From Phragmitibacter sp. (GTDB taxonomy: Bacteria > Verrucomicrobiota > Verrucomicrobiia > Verrucomicrobiales > Verrucomicrobiaceae), in the NCBI GenBank assembly GCA_025361865.1, contig JANYJH010000411.1, positions 1 to 49,148 of the forward strand: a DNA stretch of 49,148 nt. The letters are read 5' to 3'. Below, piece after piece: positions 18,085 through 27,055 of this stretch (position 1 is the stretch's first letter; the number at the start of each line of letters is the position of its first letter). The notes beneath the pieces are model-generated. The model was not told where the DNA came from. It did no database searches and saw only the letters and a list, made by a program, of their open reading frames with translations. A program made the position numbers and the translations under genes.

Positions 18085-20337
18085 ATGAAACAACTATTAC
18101 TCATTAGCACGGCCATTTGCCTGACCTCACTGGCAAGTGTCAGTGCCACCGAACCTGTGGCGAACGCAGACTTCGAGCATCGTGTTTGGCAGGGCATTCC
18201 TGGAATCGAGAAAACCGCGAAGGGTCGCCTGTTTGCCTCCTGGTTCACCGGTGGACCGAAGGAGCCTTCACCGGAGAATACCGTCTATCTTTGTTACAGC
18301 GATGATCAGGGCCGCTCGTTCACAAGACCTGAGCCGATGGCACTTCCAAAGGAGGGTGGGCGCACCTTTGACCCCGCGCTGTGGATTGATCCGAGTGGCA
18401 AGCTTTGGTATATCTTCAATCGTGGCAACAAGGACAAGGCGGAGCACGGCGTGTATGCGAGAACCTGTGCGGACCCTGATGCGAAACCGCCCGTGTGGAG
18501 TGATGAGTTTCGTGTCGGTTATGAAGCCACGCCGCTGACCTTCCGCATGAATAAACCCACCGTTCTCTCCTCAGGAGAATGGGTCATGCCCGTGACGCTG
18601 GCAGAGGAACCGATTCACGATTGGTTCGCTCAGAAGAAGCAACGGCAAGGCGTGGGCATCACGGCTGACAGCGGCAGAACGTGGTCGCTTCATGGCGCTC
18701 TGAACGCCCCGCATTGGGCGCTGGAGAACATGATCGTGGAGTTGCGGGATCATCGTTTGTGGATGCTCATCCGCACGGGCAGCGGCTTCCTTTGGGAGAG
18801 TCACTCATCTGACAAAGGCCTCACTTGGGAGGAACCGAAGGCCAGCAACATCGCGAATCCCGGCTCACGCTTTTTTATTCGTCGCCTCGCTTCCGGCAAC
18901 CTGCTGCTGGTGAACCATTACAAGTTCAAAGGACGCAGTCATCTCACCGCGCAGCTCTCCACCGATGATGGTGCGACCTGGAATGAAGGCCTGCTTTTGG
19001 ATGAACGATCTGACGTGTCTTATCCTGATGGCGTCGAGGATAAGGACGGCCTCATTTCTCTCGTGTATGACCGTGATCGCAATGGTGCTGGTGAGATATT
19101 ACTCGCGAATTTTACGGAGTCGGATGTGGCCGCAGGCAAGGCGGTGTCAGGCCGCGTGAGGCTCAAGCAAGTGATCAACAAGCTGGACAAGCCCGCAAAG
19201 CCAGCCGCAGCGGGCGCAATGATTCTGCCTGCGGATTGGAATGCCGCAGAGGCCGCCAACAAAGTGCTGCAAGGCCTGATCAACGTCACCGCGCCGCAGG
19301 TCAAAGGCGCGCATGATGCCGAGTTCGTCATGGTGGGAGACCGTGCATTTATCGTGGCGGAAGCGAACGAGGTGAAGCCCGGTGAAAACGCTGATTGGCC
19401 TTTCGTCTATGTGACTTTATCGGTCGTGGATGCGAAGACGAAGACCGTGGAGAAGCAATTGATCTTCGCGAAATCGGGTCAGATTTACGAGAATGAAACG
19501 CTGCCGACGGGCGCTTGCTTTGTGCCACGAATCATTAGGAAAGACGACAAGACCTTGCGCTGTTACTTCGCCAGTGAAGAGCCGAAGAAGCGACAGGCGC
19601 AGACCTGGTTCATCGACTTTAACCTTGAAAGCCTAGCCTTTGAAAATCGCGTTCAGCGCGTGAAGATTAAGACGGCTGCAGGCCTCCATGATTTCCAACC
19701 TCAGCACTTCTACACGGATGCGGTGGCTCATGGCTTCACCCGCCAGCCGAAGGACTTCGGGCTCTATCTCTTTGATTCGTTCAAGGTCATCGATGGCAAA
19801 ACCTATGTGGCATTGAATAATTATCCCGGTGGACAGAACGGGCTCGCGGTGGCGAATGACGCGCTGGATACCTTTGAAGTGCTTGGTCAATACAATGAAC
19901 CTTCTCAATGGACGCTCACCGAATCCTCCGTGAATCGGCTGCCAGATGGGACATGGATGGCCATCGTGAGACAGGAAGGCGGCGACCGAAACTACACGTT
20001 CAGCACCAGCAAAGATGGCCGAAGCTGGACGCCGAATGAGCCTCGTGATTTCGTTCCCAATGGCACCAGCTCCAAGCCGACGTTCGATCACTTCAACGGC
20101 GTCTATTATCTCGGCTGGCAGGAAGCGACGAAGGTCAATGGCGTGGGCCGTTCCGTGTTCAACATCGAAGTCTCACGCGACGGCCAGCACTGGGAGCGGA
20201 AGTATCATTTCGCGACCGAGAAATCCTTCCAATATCCTGCCTTCCACGAGCACGACGGCTCCATCTATCTGACCGTCACTCAAGGCGACACCGATGCCTC
20301 ACGCAAGGAACGCATCATGTTTGGAAAGCTGGAATAG
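18085..20337 (+). CDS. secreted two-part BNR/sialidase-type glycosidase
   Basis: 750 residues with a signal peptide (MKQLLLISTAICLTSLASVSA). The first half (about 25-370) is a sialidase-like propeller with Asp boxes SDDQGRSF, TADSGRTW, SSDKGLTW and STDDGATW. The second half (about 400-750) looks like another propeller and has a degenerate box, STSKDGRSW. Likely an exo-acting glycosidase on sialic acid or related sugars, or a glycan-binding protein. A full set of the sialidase Arg triad could not be confirmed by eye. It is followed after 19 bp by an SGNH esterase, which fits joint action on O-acylated sugars. Confidence 0.8.
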   Translation: MKQLLLISTAICLTSLASVSATEPVANADFEHRVWQGIPGIEKTAKGRLFASWFTGGPKEPSPENTVYLCYSDDQGRSFTRPEPMALPKEGGRTFDPALWIDPSGKLWYIFNRGNKDKAEHGVYARTCADPDAKPPVWSDEFRVGYEATPLTFRMNKPTVLSSGEWVMPVTLAEEPIHDWFAQKKQRQGVGITADSGRTWSLHGALNAPHWALENMIVELRDHRLWMLIRTGSGFLWESHSSDKGLTWEEPKASNIANPGSRFFIRRLASGNLLLVNHYKFKGRSHLTAQLSTDDGATWNEGLLLDERSDVSYPDGVEDKDGLISLVYDRDRNGAGEILLANFTESDVAAGKAVSGRVRLKQVINKLDKPAKPAAAGAMILPADWNAAEAANKVLQGLINVTAPQVKGAHDAEFVMVGDRAFIVAEANEVKPGENADWPFVYVTLSVVDAKTKTVEKQLIFAKSGQIYENETLPTGACFVPRIIRKDDKTLRCYFASEEPKKRQAQTWFIDFNLESLAFENRVQRVKIKTAAGLHDFQPQHFYTDAVAHGFTRQPKDFGLYLFDSFKVIDGKTYVALNNYPGGQNGLAVANDALDTFEVLGQYNEPSQWTLTESSVNRLPDGTWMAIVRQEGGDRNYTFSTSKDGRSWTPNEPRDFVPNGTSSKPTFDHFNGVYYLGWQEATKVNGVGRSVFNIEVSRDGQHWERKYHFATEKSFQYPAFHEHDGSIYLTVTQGDTDASRKERIMFGKLE

Positions 20338-20356
20338 CCTTGATCACAACCCTCTT

Positions 20357-21169
20357 ATGAAACACGTCCTTCTTACTCTCATCTTCGCCGCCAGCACCTT
20401 GATGGCGGAGCAACCACCCAAAGGTGAACCGACCAATGCGAACGAAGCCGCCCTTCAGAAAGCGGCCGCAGACAAAAAACTGGAAGAGGATTATCAGGCC
20501 CTCGTTGCCAAGCTCCCGGCGGATCAGCAAGCCTGGGAACAGGTCTTGCAGGAGAACCTCGGCAGCTTCTATCTGCCTATTCATAAGCGGGAGAAAGTCA
20601 CGGGCAGATCGAATGCGTGGGACTTCGTGCAGGATGATCCGAAGCTGCCACGCGTGCTGCTCATCGGCGATTCCGTCTCGCGCGGCTACACTCAAGCCGT
20701 GCGCAAAGCGCTTGCGGGCAAGGCCAATGTCCATCGCGCTCCCGAGAACTGCGGGCCGACCGCGAACGCCTTGAAGAAGATCGAAATCTGGTTGGCCGAT
20801 GGGAAGTGGGACGTGATTCATTTCAACTTCGGCATCCATGACCGCGCCACACCGCTCGCGGATTATACGCAACGTCTGGAGCAGCTTACCGAGCGCATGA
20901 AGAAGACCGGAGCCAAGCTTCTCTGGGCCAGCACCACGCCTATTCCTGATGAGCTTCCGAAGAAGCAGACAGCGATCTCCATCATCGAGCACAATCAAGC
21001 CGCCGCTGAAACCATGAAGAAACAAGGCATCGCCGTGGATGATCTCTTCACGGCCATCACGCCGCATCTCGCGAAGCTCCAGAATCCAAACGATGTGCAT
21101 TTCAACAGCGAAGGCTACGAGTTCCTCGGCCAGCAAGTGGCGGCTGCGATTGAGGCGGCATTGAAGTAG
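20357..21169 (+). CDS. secreted SGNH hydrolase
   Basis: 270 residues from ATG 20357, which begins the signal peptide MKHVLLTLIFAASTLMA; an in-frame start 63 bp upstream would overlap the preceding gene and add a polar tail. Block I is VLLIGDSVSRGY, the Asn/Gly-region motif is HFNFGIHD and the catalytic pair is PNDVHFNSEG (DxxH). A basic and acidic linker (about 20-70) lies before the domain. It directly follows the BNR protein, so a sialate or sugar O-acetylesterase role is plausible but unproven. Confidence 0.85.
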   Translation: MKHVLLTLIFAASTLMAEQPPKGEPTNANEAALQKAAADKKLEEDYQALVAKLPADQQAWEQVLQENLGSFYLPIHKREKVTGRSNAWDFVQDDPKLPRVLLIGDSVSRGYTQAVRKALAGKANVHRAPENCGPTANALKKIEIWLADGKWDVIHFNFGIHDRATPLADYTQRLEQLTERMKKTGAKLLWASTTPIPDELPKKQTAISIIEHNQAAAETMKKQGIAVDDLFTAITPHLAKLQNPNDVHFNSEGYEFLGQQVAAAIEAALK

Positions 21170-21175
21170 TCAAAA

Positions 21176-21349
21176 GTAGCAGCCGACGTGAGGAGGCTCT
21201 GAAGTTCATCAAACGACATCCAAGACGCCTAGAAGCTCTGTCGTTACTTGTTCGTGCGGCCAGCGGTGCGAACAAGTAACGGCAGATGTCCATCCCCCCT
21301 GAAGCACTTCAGTTGCGGTTAATTTGAGCCTCCTCACGTCGGCTGCTAC
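21176..21349. mobile_element. MITE-like element with nested inverted repeats
   Basis: A perfect 24-bp terminal inverted repeat (21176-21199 and 21326-21349, beginning gtagcagccgacg) encloses 126 bp. Inside is a second perfect inverted repeat of 13 bp (21242-21254 / 21269-21281) around a 14-nt loop. The element is 174 bp long with no coding frame. These are features of a non-autonomous transposable element or large REP-type unit. No clear target duplication was found. Confidence 0.65.
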
Positions 21350-21395
21350 AGAATGCTCTGCATTGCGAATCGGCTATAATCGGCCAAATCGCTTG

Positions 21396-21545
21396 TCATC
21401 TAGTTTCAACGAAATCCTCACCTTCAGCCAACTCGTAAACTGCAAACCCAGCACCGTGAAGCTGCGCCTGAAGGAACTTGTCGAGAAAGGCTACCTCGTG
21501 CCCAAGGGACAGAGGCTCGGGGCGCATTATGTGAGGAAGCTTTAG
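21396..21545 (+). pseudogene. winged-helix C-terminal remnant
   Basis: About 50 residues, reading NEILTFSQLVNCKPSTVKLR, then a wing ending HYVRKL, match the C-terminal winged-helix tail found on Fic proteins and AlbA-type ATP-binding proteins. No upstream domain is present: the frame runs back directly into the MITE-like element at 21349. The likely explanation is the surviving 3' end of a gene whose front was lost. Alternatively it could be a tiny stand-alone regulator. Confidence 0.5.
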
Positions 21546-21563
21546 CACTCTGTCACCCCCAAC

Positions 21564-23856
21564 TTATTGATCAACGTCATCAAACACCGATCTGTCGTTG
21601 TGGTCTTCGGCCTGTGACGATGTTCCTCCTCTAAAATCATCCTCCTCATATTCTTCGGGTTGCTCTTCCCTTAGCTCCTCAATCACTGAGTCTATCTCGG
21701 CGATTGCATCATTGATGAGGTCAACTGCTACTTGGTCAGAAGTAAATGTGGTTTGGTAGGTTTTGAGTGTGTCGGTGAGGGATTCAAAATGTGATTCGGG
21801 GTCCTCACCGTGACTAAAGTTCCAACGCCAATCCGAGATTGTAGAATCAAGGTCTGGTAATAATTCACCCCTCACTTCTTCTAAAGTGGCCACGAACTCT
21901 TCATCAGTGAACATTGATCGTAGATGCTCTCGGAGAAATCCGTCATCGGGTGTGGACACCGCGAGTTCGCGCATTTTTAGAACAACGCCCTTTCGCACCT
22001 CCTCTGGAAGCAATTGTGCTTCATGAAAAGCTGCCAACACATCGACATCACTTACGGCACTCAGGTATGAATACACTTGGAGGCCCTTTATGAAGTCCGG
22101 CCGCGCCTCAATAAATGCCTTCAGAAAGCAAGGGGCGCAACGATAGCTCAAGAAGCGATGCAGAGTATCACGGTTCTCGGGGTTTGAGCTATCAAGAGCC
22201 GCCATTCGCTGAATCAGATGTGAATATCGCGCAGCTGGCACAATGACTTTTACCCCTTCAATACCTACATCACCGCATGTGACTTCACGAAAAAGCATTC
22301 TGATAGGCGCTCCAGCCAAATAGATGTGCATTAGTTCATGATCTTCGGAGATAAGGCTAGCGAAGGCATCTCGAATGGTAGGATGCTTGAATCTCCAATA
22401 GCGATTGCCTCCGTTGATAGTGTATAGCACTAACGTGCCCTCCAGGGCTGACAGTGCTTCGCGAATCCCTGAAATGCTACCCCCCAGCAGGTTGGTAGCC
22501 AGATCCTCCTCTTGGCTCAGAATCACAGGACTCTCAAGCATACCCTCCCGCATGAATATAACGGCAAGCGCAGTTCGGCAGTTGGTGTCTAGGTTGCGAA
22601 TGACATCACATAGAAACTCCTTCGGATGATCCACGAAGTCATCAACACCCACCTGAGTCAGGATCATACCCTTCGTGAAAACAGGGGATCCAAGCCGTCG
22701 AGCGATTTCTGGACTGAACTTCGGGCTAGCCGCCACCTTGGGTAAGAACGGCTTTATTCGGGTTTTAGCAGCCTGAGGCTGCGTCCCGAGTCGAACGTGG
22801 TTGTATAGTATCTGTGTCTTCTCTGACGCCGTGAGTTTCTCAACCTGAATAACCACCTGAGACTCACGCACCAAGGGAAAGGATATTGCCTTTAACCCAT
22901 TTCTCGCGGCATTGTATATGTAGTTACGTGAAGTGAACAGAACACGAGCACCACGCTTGATGACGGCTTGAACGTGAGGAAACGCGCGATTCCACGAAGA
23001 GACGCTTTGCCAATCACATTGAGTGGCTCCAAAGGCATCATCTACCCAAAAGAACTGTTTGGGCTCGTGTGGATTGGAGTGTTTCACGAAGTCATCTGCG
23101 TCCCTTATTTTCAAGGTGGAGCATCCCCATTCATCAATTGATGCCAAGCCGAGGGCCGCCGCTGCCACAAGCTGGCTCCCCTAGAAGCAACACAAAACCG
23201 TGATCGATCAAAGCGCGTGCGCTATTACGATAGGCATCTGTAATCACGAACTTCGCGAGATCATCACCGAGAGCGCTTAGGATTTCTGTCGCTTGCGCAT
23301 ATGCGCGCTCGTCGAGTATTTGTGTAAGGTCGCCAAGTCCGTAAACCCGAGGAACAAGCATCCTGAGCCGTGATGATTCGCGGATGATTCCAGATATTCG
23401 TTCAAGTCCGTATGCAACGAAGTGCTTGATTCCAGGAACAGCAGAAAAGCAGTCCCGTAGCTCAGCATCAGTCTTGCCCGAAAGAGGAGCGTTCGTGAAA
23501 AGCAGATAGTTGTCTGCAAGTCCTCGCTTCGCGAGTTTAGCTGCCTTGGCGAGTTCATCCTTGAAATCAGCAGGGGTCCAGTGTTTGCCAGCTTTGGCCG
23601 TAAACTTGCATTGGACCGTAAAGCTTCCTGTCCATGTTTCGGCGGGCTTGGGTTTCCATGAACCATAAAAGGCCCCGTCCCTGCCACCATCATTTGAATC
23701 GAAGAATGTTTAAATGGTTTGCCCAAAAACGTCAGCGACGACTGTAGCACACAGATTCTGGAATGCCTTCCACCCAAGTGTATGCAATTCGTAATTGATC
23801 TCGCTGGCTTGTGCCTTTGAATATCTGTTCCCGTCTGTGCCTTCAGGGCTATTCAT
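21564..23856 (-). pseudogene. inactivated nuclease-nSTAND3 NTPase
   Basis: Intact, this gene would encode about 765 residues from ATG 23856. The N-terminal part has a restriction-endonuclease look (NDGGRDGAFYG, then the strand GSFTVQCKFT). The middle is an nSTAND3-type NTPase (ARALIDHGFVLLLGEPACG before the P-loop; FFWVDDAFG as Walker B; RVLFTSRNYIY), with a helical tail ending in an acidic stretch. Two lesions are visible. Codon 49 is TAA (23710-23712), in frame. At the P-loop the frame breaks: GEPACG is followed, one base out, by VAAAALGLAS. An 11-nt deletion between tgtggc direct repeats would explain this exactly and would remove the codons for the Walker A Lys and Ser/Thr. The P-loop break is near 23172. 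The gene directly follows the PIN toxin gene (11-bp gap). Confidence 0.78.
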
Positions 23857-23867
23857 CGGGCGACCAG

Positions 23868-24308
23868 TTATAAGACAATGGGGCTCCATACCTTCTCAAA
23901 TCCAAAGCCTGCAAAGTGCTTGTCGTTGGCCGTGGCGAAGTGGGTGACACCGTGATGGCGCAAGGTGAAAGCAAGGCGAGCGTCGATGATGTGACGGAAG
24001 CTAGTAGTGGTTTTGGCTGCCCATTTCCAGAGAGACTTGGCGACCTCGGGTTCATAGTCGGCATACTCCCACGTGGGGTTGGCACGGAGAGCATCGCAGA
24101 ACGTGGCTGCTTCCTTGGCGGTCTTTGGCTTTTTGAATGCTGAAGGATTGCGGAGCTGCATGTAGATTTCTACAAGCACAAGACCACACAGGAGGAACCG
24201 CTGTTCACCTGATGCCTCTTTCTCAAAGAACAACTTAGCAGCTTCGTGATGCGGTGAATCAGGATTCGCAGCATAGAGAAAGAGATTCGTGTCGGCGGAC
24301 AGTATCAT
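23868..24308 (-). CDS. PIN-domain toxin (VapC-like)
   Basis: 146 residues. PIN-domain acidic residues sit in LSADTNLFLYA (Asp6), VLVEIY, IIDARLA and ATANDKHFAGFGF, the order expected for a VapC-type Mg-dependent ribonuclease. Members usually cleave tRNA or rRNA until neutralised by their antitoxin. Its ATG overlaps the stop of the upstream antitoxin gene by four bases (ATGA), so translation is coupled. Confidence 0.85.
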   Translation of the reverse strand: MILSADTNLFLYAANPDSPHHEAAKLFFEKEASGEQRFLLCGLVLVEIYMQLRNPSAFKKPKTAKEAATFCDALRANPTWEYADYEPEVAKSLWKWAAKTTTSFRHIIDARLAFTLRHHGVTHFATANDKHFAGFGFEKVWSPIVL

Positions 24309-24571
24309 GAGCCGGAGGAGCGCTGGAGGATGGACTCAGCCTCAGGCTGCAAGCTAGCTGGATCGGTGAGGAAATCGCCGCCACAATCAAGGGTGGGGAA
24401 TCGCCAGGCGGCTTTGGGCTTGGGTTCCTCGGGGAACCGAGTGATGAAGTGTTCAGCCGCCTTCCGCATGACTTCGGAGAGAGACCAGTCCTGTTGGTCC
24501 GCAATCTTTTTGAGCCGCTGATAGAGGGGATCAGGGAACTGGATTTGAGTCCGTGTCATGATGCGTTTCAT
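24305..24571 (-). CDS. ribbon-helix-helix antitoxin (VapB-like)
   Basis: 88 residues from ATG 24571; a second in-frame ATG at 24559 (MTRTQIQFP) is equally possible. The N-terminal segment TQIQFPDPLYQRLKKIADQQ followed by DWSLSEVMRKAAEHF is a classic ribbon-helix-helix DNA-binding domain. The Pro/Ala-rich C-terminus would wrap the toxin. It should repress its own operon with the PIN toxin. Start and upstream gap face the TIM-barrel protein gene divergently. Confidence 0.8.
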   Translation of the reverse strand: MKRIMTRTQIQFPDPLYQRLKKIADQQDWSLSEVMRKAAEHFITRFPEEPKPKAAWRFPTLDCGGDFLTDPASLQPEAESILQRSSGS

Positions 24572-24793
24572 ACATCACGGCTAGATTGATGTCAATGTGA
24601 TGGACAGCGATAACCCAGTTGAACTGGCTATGAGTTGTTCTATTTCCGATCCTTTCTAAAAAATACTGCGAGCAGGCTTCGTCATACACGCGCTTCTTTA
24701 GTAAAACAACTCGGACCTCCCTCCCTTTCTTTGAATTTGTCACACCTCCTTGAAGGCTTCCAGTCGAACGCTGCGTTTGATGGTGATCGCCTT

Positions 24794-27037
24794 ATGAACG
24801 CCTACTCTCGTCGTGACTTCCTTGCTTGTTCATCTCTCGGCTTTGGCGCGCTGCCGTTTCTGAGTTGGCCGCTCTTTGCTGAGGATGCGTTGTCGATCCT
24901 GCCAATAGGGAAAGCGCCGGAGGCCTTGCTGGCGGCTTGGTTTCCGAGCCGGATGCACGCTTTTGTCTGGCGGAATTGGGCGCTTGTCACGCTGGATCGC
25001 ATGGCGGAGGTGGTGGGGGCCAAGGCGGATGATCTGTCTGCCATCGGGCGCAGCATGGGCTTGGAACCGGTGCGTGGATTGAGCGAGGTGCAGCGTCGTC
25101 GCGCTCATCTGACCATCATCCGTCGGAACTGGCATCTGCTGCCTTATGATCAGATTCTCACGCTGCTGGGCTGGAGCGCAGAGCAGCTCGCTTATACCTT
25201 GCGAGAGGACGACTTCTTCTTTCACAAGGTGGGCGACCTTAAACCGAAGTGCGAGCCTTTGCGCTGGGCGGTGCCGACAGCCGCTGAGACGGCGCGAGCT
25301 GAAGAGATCGCCCTGCTGGTGCATGAGCAGTTTCCCAAAGGGGCGCTGGAAGGGAAGGAGCCATTGTTTTCCTTCATTGATGATCTCAAGGCACCCCTCG
25401 CAGTAGCACCGAAAGCCGCACCGCCTGATGATAAGGCACCGCTGCGCATGGGCTATTCCTACTTTGCGCTATGTGGCGATCCTTTGCTCGATCCCGCGCT
25501 GGATCCGTATCCTGACGGCCTCCTCGCACGGCTGGCAGCAGTGGGAGAAAATGCGGTGTGGCTGCATGTGGAACTGGGGCATCTGGCACCGCTGCCTTGG
25601 TCAAAGGATGCGCATATTCAGCAGCGCCACGCTGCCTTGCGTGAGTTGATCGCCCGTGCCGCAAGACATGGCATCAAGATATTCCTCTACTTTAACGAGC
25701 CGCGTTCATTGCCGAAAACCTCACCCGTTTTCAATCAACATCCCGACTGGCGTGGCGTGGAGGAGAAGGACTCGAACGCGCTCTGCACCAGCGCTCCTGA
25801 GGTGCGTTCAGCCATTCGCGAGGGCATCACCAGTCTCTGCCTTGCGGTGCCGGACCTCGGCGGATTCTTCACGATCAAGGCCTCTGAAAATCTCACGAAC
25901 TGCTGGTCTCATTTCAAAGGCGAGACGTGTCCGCGTTGCAAGGATCGCAAGCCTGCGGAGGTCATCGCAGAGATCGCGGCGACGTTTGATGAAGGCATTC
26001 GCGCGGCATCAGGCAAACAACGTTACCTCGCGTGGGATTGGGGTTGGAAGGATGATTGGGCTCTGGATGTGATCGAGCATCTGCCGACAACGACTGAGTT
26101 GATGAGCGTGAGTGAGTGGAGTCTGCCCATCGAGCGCGGCGGTGTGAAATCAGCCGTGGGTGAATACAGCATCAGTTCCATCGGCCCCGGCCCGCGTGCC
26201 CTGCGACATTGGGCAGCGGCGAAGAAGCGCGGGATGCGGGTCGTCGCGAAGATCCAATGCGGCAATACCTGGGAACTCTCTGCGGTTCCCTATCTGCCCG
26301 TGTTGGAGAACATCACGGAACACGCTGCGGCGCTGCGTGATGTCGGTGTGAAGGACATCATGCTCGGTTGGACGCTTGGCGGTTATCCCTCACCCAACAT
26401 CGAAGCCATCTCTGAAATCAATGCTGGTGGAACGCTCGAAACGCTCGCGAAGAAACGTCATGGAGAAGCGAACGCCGCTGCCGCCACGGCCTTCTGGCGG
26501 GAGTGCAGCGTGGTGTTCCGTGAGTTCCCTTACCACATCAACACCGTCTATCTCGCTCCTTTGCAGATGGGGGTGGCCAATCCGCTTTGGCCTACTCCCA
26601 CGGGCTACCACGCGTGCATGGTCGGTCTTCCGTATGATGATCTGAAAGCCTGGCGTTCCATTTATCCACCGGATGTTTTCGTCTCACAGTTGGAGAAAGT
26701 AGCGGCGGGTGTTGAGGCTGCCGTCGCGCATCTTCGTGCGGCGGTTCCCACGCTTACGCCCTTGTTGGAAGAGGAGAGCTGCTTTGCGGAAACGGCGGCG
26801 ATTCACTTCGCCAGCGTGGCCAATCAAAGCCGTGCGATCATGGCGCGTGATACGGGTGACAAGACCGCCTTGATTCATCTTTGCGAAGCGGAGGCAAAGC
26901 TCGCCGTCCGGCTCCACGCCTTACAGAGCAAGGATTCCCGCATTGGTTTTGAAGCCTCAAACCAATACTACTACACGCCGCATGACCTTGTGGAGAAGGT
27001 CATCAACTCCCAATGGCTTGCCTCGAATCTTCATTGA
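24794..27037 (+). CDS. Tat-exported large TIM-barrel glycosidase-like protein
   Basis: 747 residues from ATG 24794, chosen because it starts a twin-arginine signal (NAYSRRDFLACSSLGFGALP); an in-frame ATG 159 bp upstream would bury the signal. The central part (about 230-600) reads like a TIM barrel of the glycoside hydrolase type: AVWLHVELGHLAPL, ARHGIKIFLYFNEPR, YLAWDWGWKDD, TELMSVSEWS and GVKDIMLGWTLGGYPSPN, with several possible acid/base residues. A CPRCKDRK motif (about 375-385) hints at a metal or disulfide site. I cannot assign a family number. It is followed by a sulfatase after 18 bp, suggesting joint breakdown of a sulfated glycan. Confidence 0.7.
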   Translation: MNAYSRRDFLACSSLGFGALPFLSWPLFAEDALSILPIGKAPEALLAAWFPSRMHAFVWRNWALVTLDRMAEVVGAKADDLSAIGRSMGLEPVRGLSEVQRRRAHLTIIRRNWHLLPYDQILTLLGWSAEQLAYTLREDDFFFHKVGDLKPKCEPLRWAVPTAAETARAEEIALLVHEQFPKGALEGKEPLFSFIDDLKAPLAVAPKAAPPDDKAPLRMGYSYFALCGDPLLDPALDPYPDGLLARLAAVGENAVWLHVELGHLAPLPWSKDAHIQQRHAALRELIARAARHGIKIFLYFNEPRSLPKTSPVFNQHPDWRGVEEKDSNALCTSAPEVRSAIREGITSLCLAVPDLGGFFTIKASENLTNCWSHFKGETCPRCKDRKPAEVIAEIAATFDEGIRAASGKQRYLAWDWGWKDDWALDVIEHLPTTTELMSVSEWSLPIERGGVKSAVGEYSISSIGPGPRALRHWAAAKKRGMRVVAKIQCGNTWELSAVPYLPVLENITEHAAALRDVGVKDIMLGWTLGGYPSPNIEAISEINAGGTLETLAKKRHGEANAAAATAFWRECSVVFREFPYHINTVYLAPLQMGVANPLWPTPTGYHACMVGLPYDDLKAWRSIYPPDVFVSQLEKVAAGVEAAVAHLRAAVPTLTPLLEEESCFAETAAIHFASVANQSRAIMARDTGDKTALIHLCEAEAKLAVRLHALQSKDSRIGFEASNQYYYTPHDLVEKVINSQWLASNLH

Positions 27038-27055
27038 TCAACACTTACCACGCCC

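Noticed and set aside
23277-23777. 166-aa open frame on the minus strand
   Set aside because: Out of frame with the nuclease-nSTAND3 pseudogene, which explains the same DNA much better.
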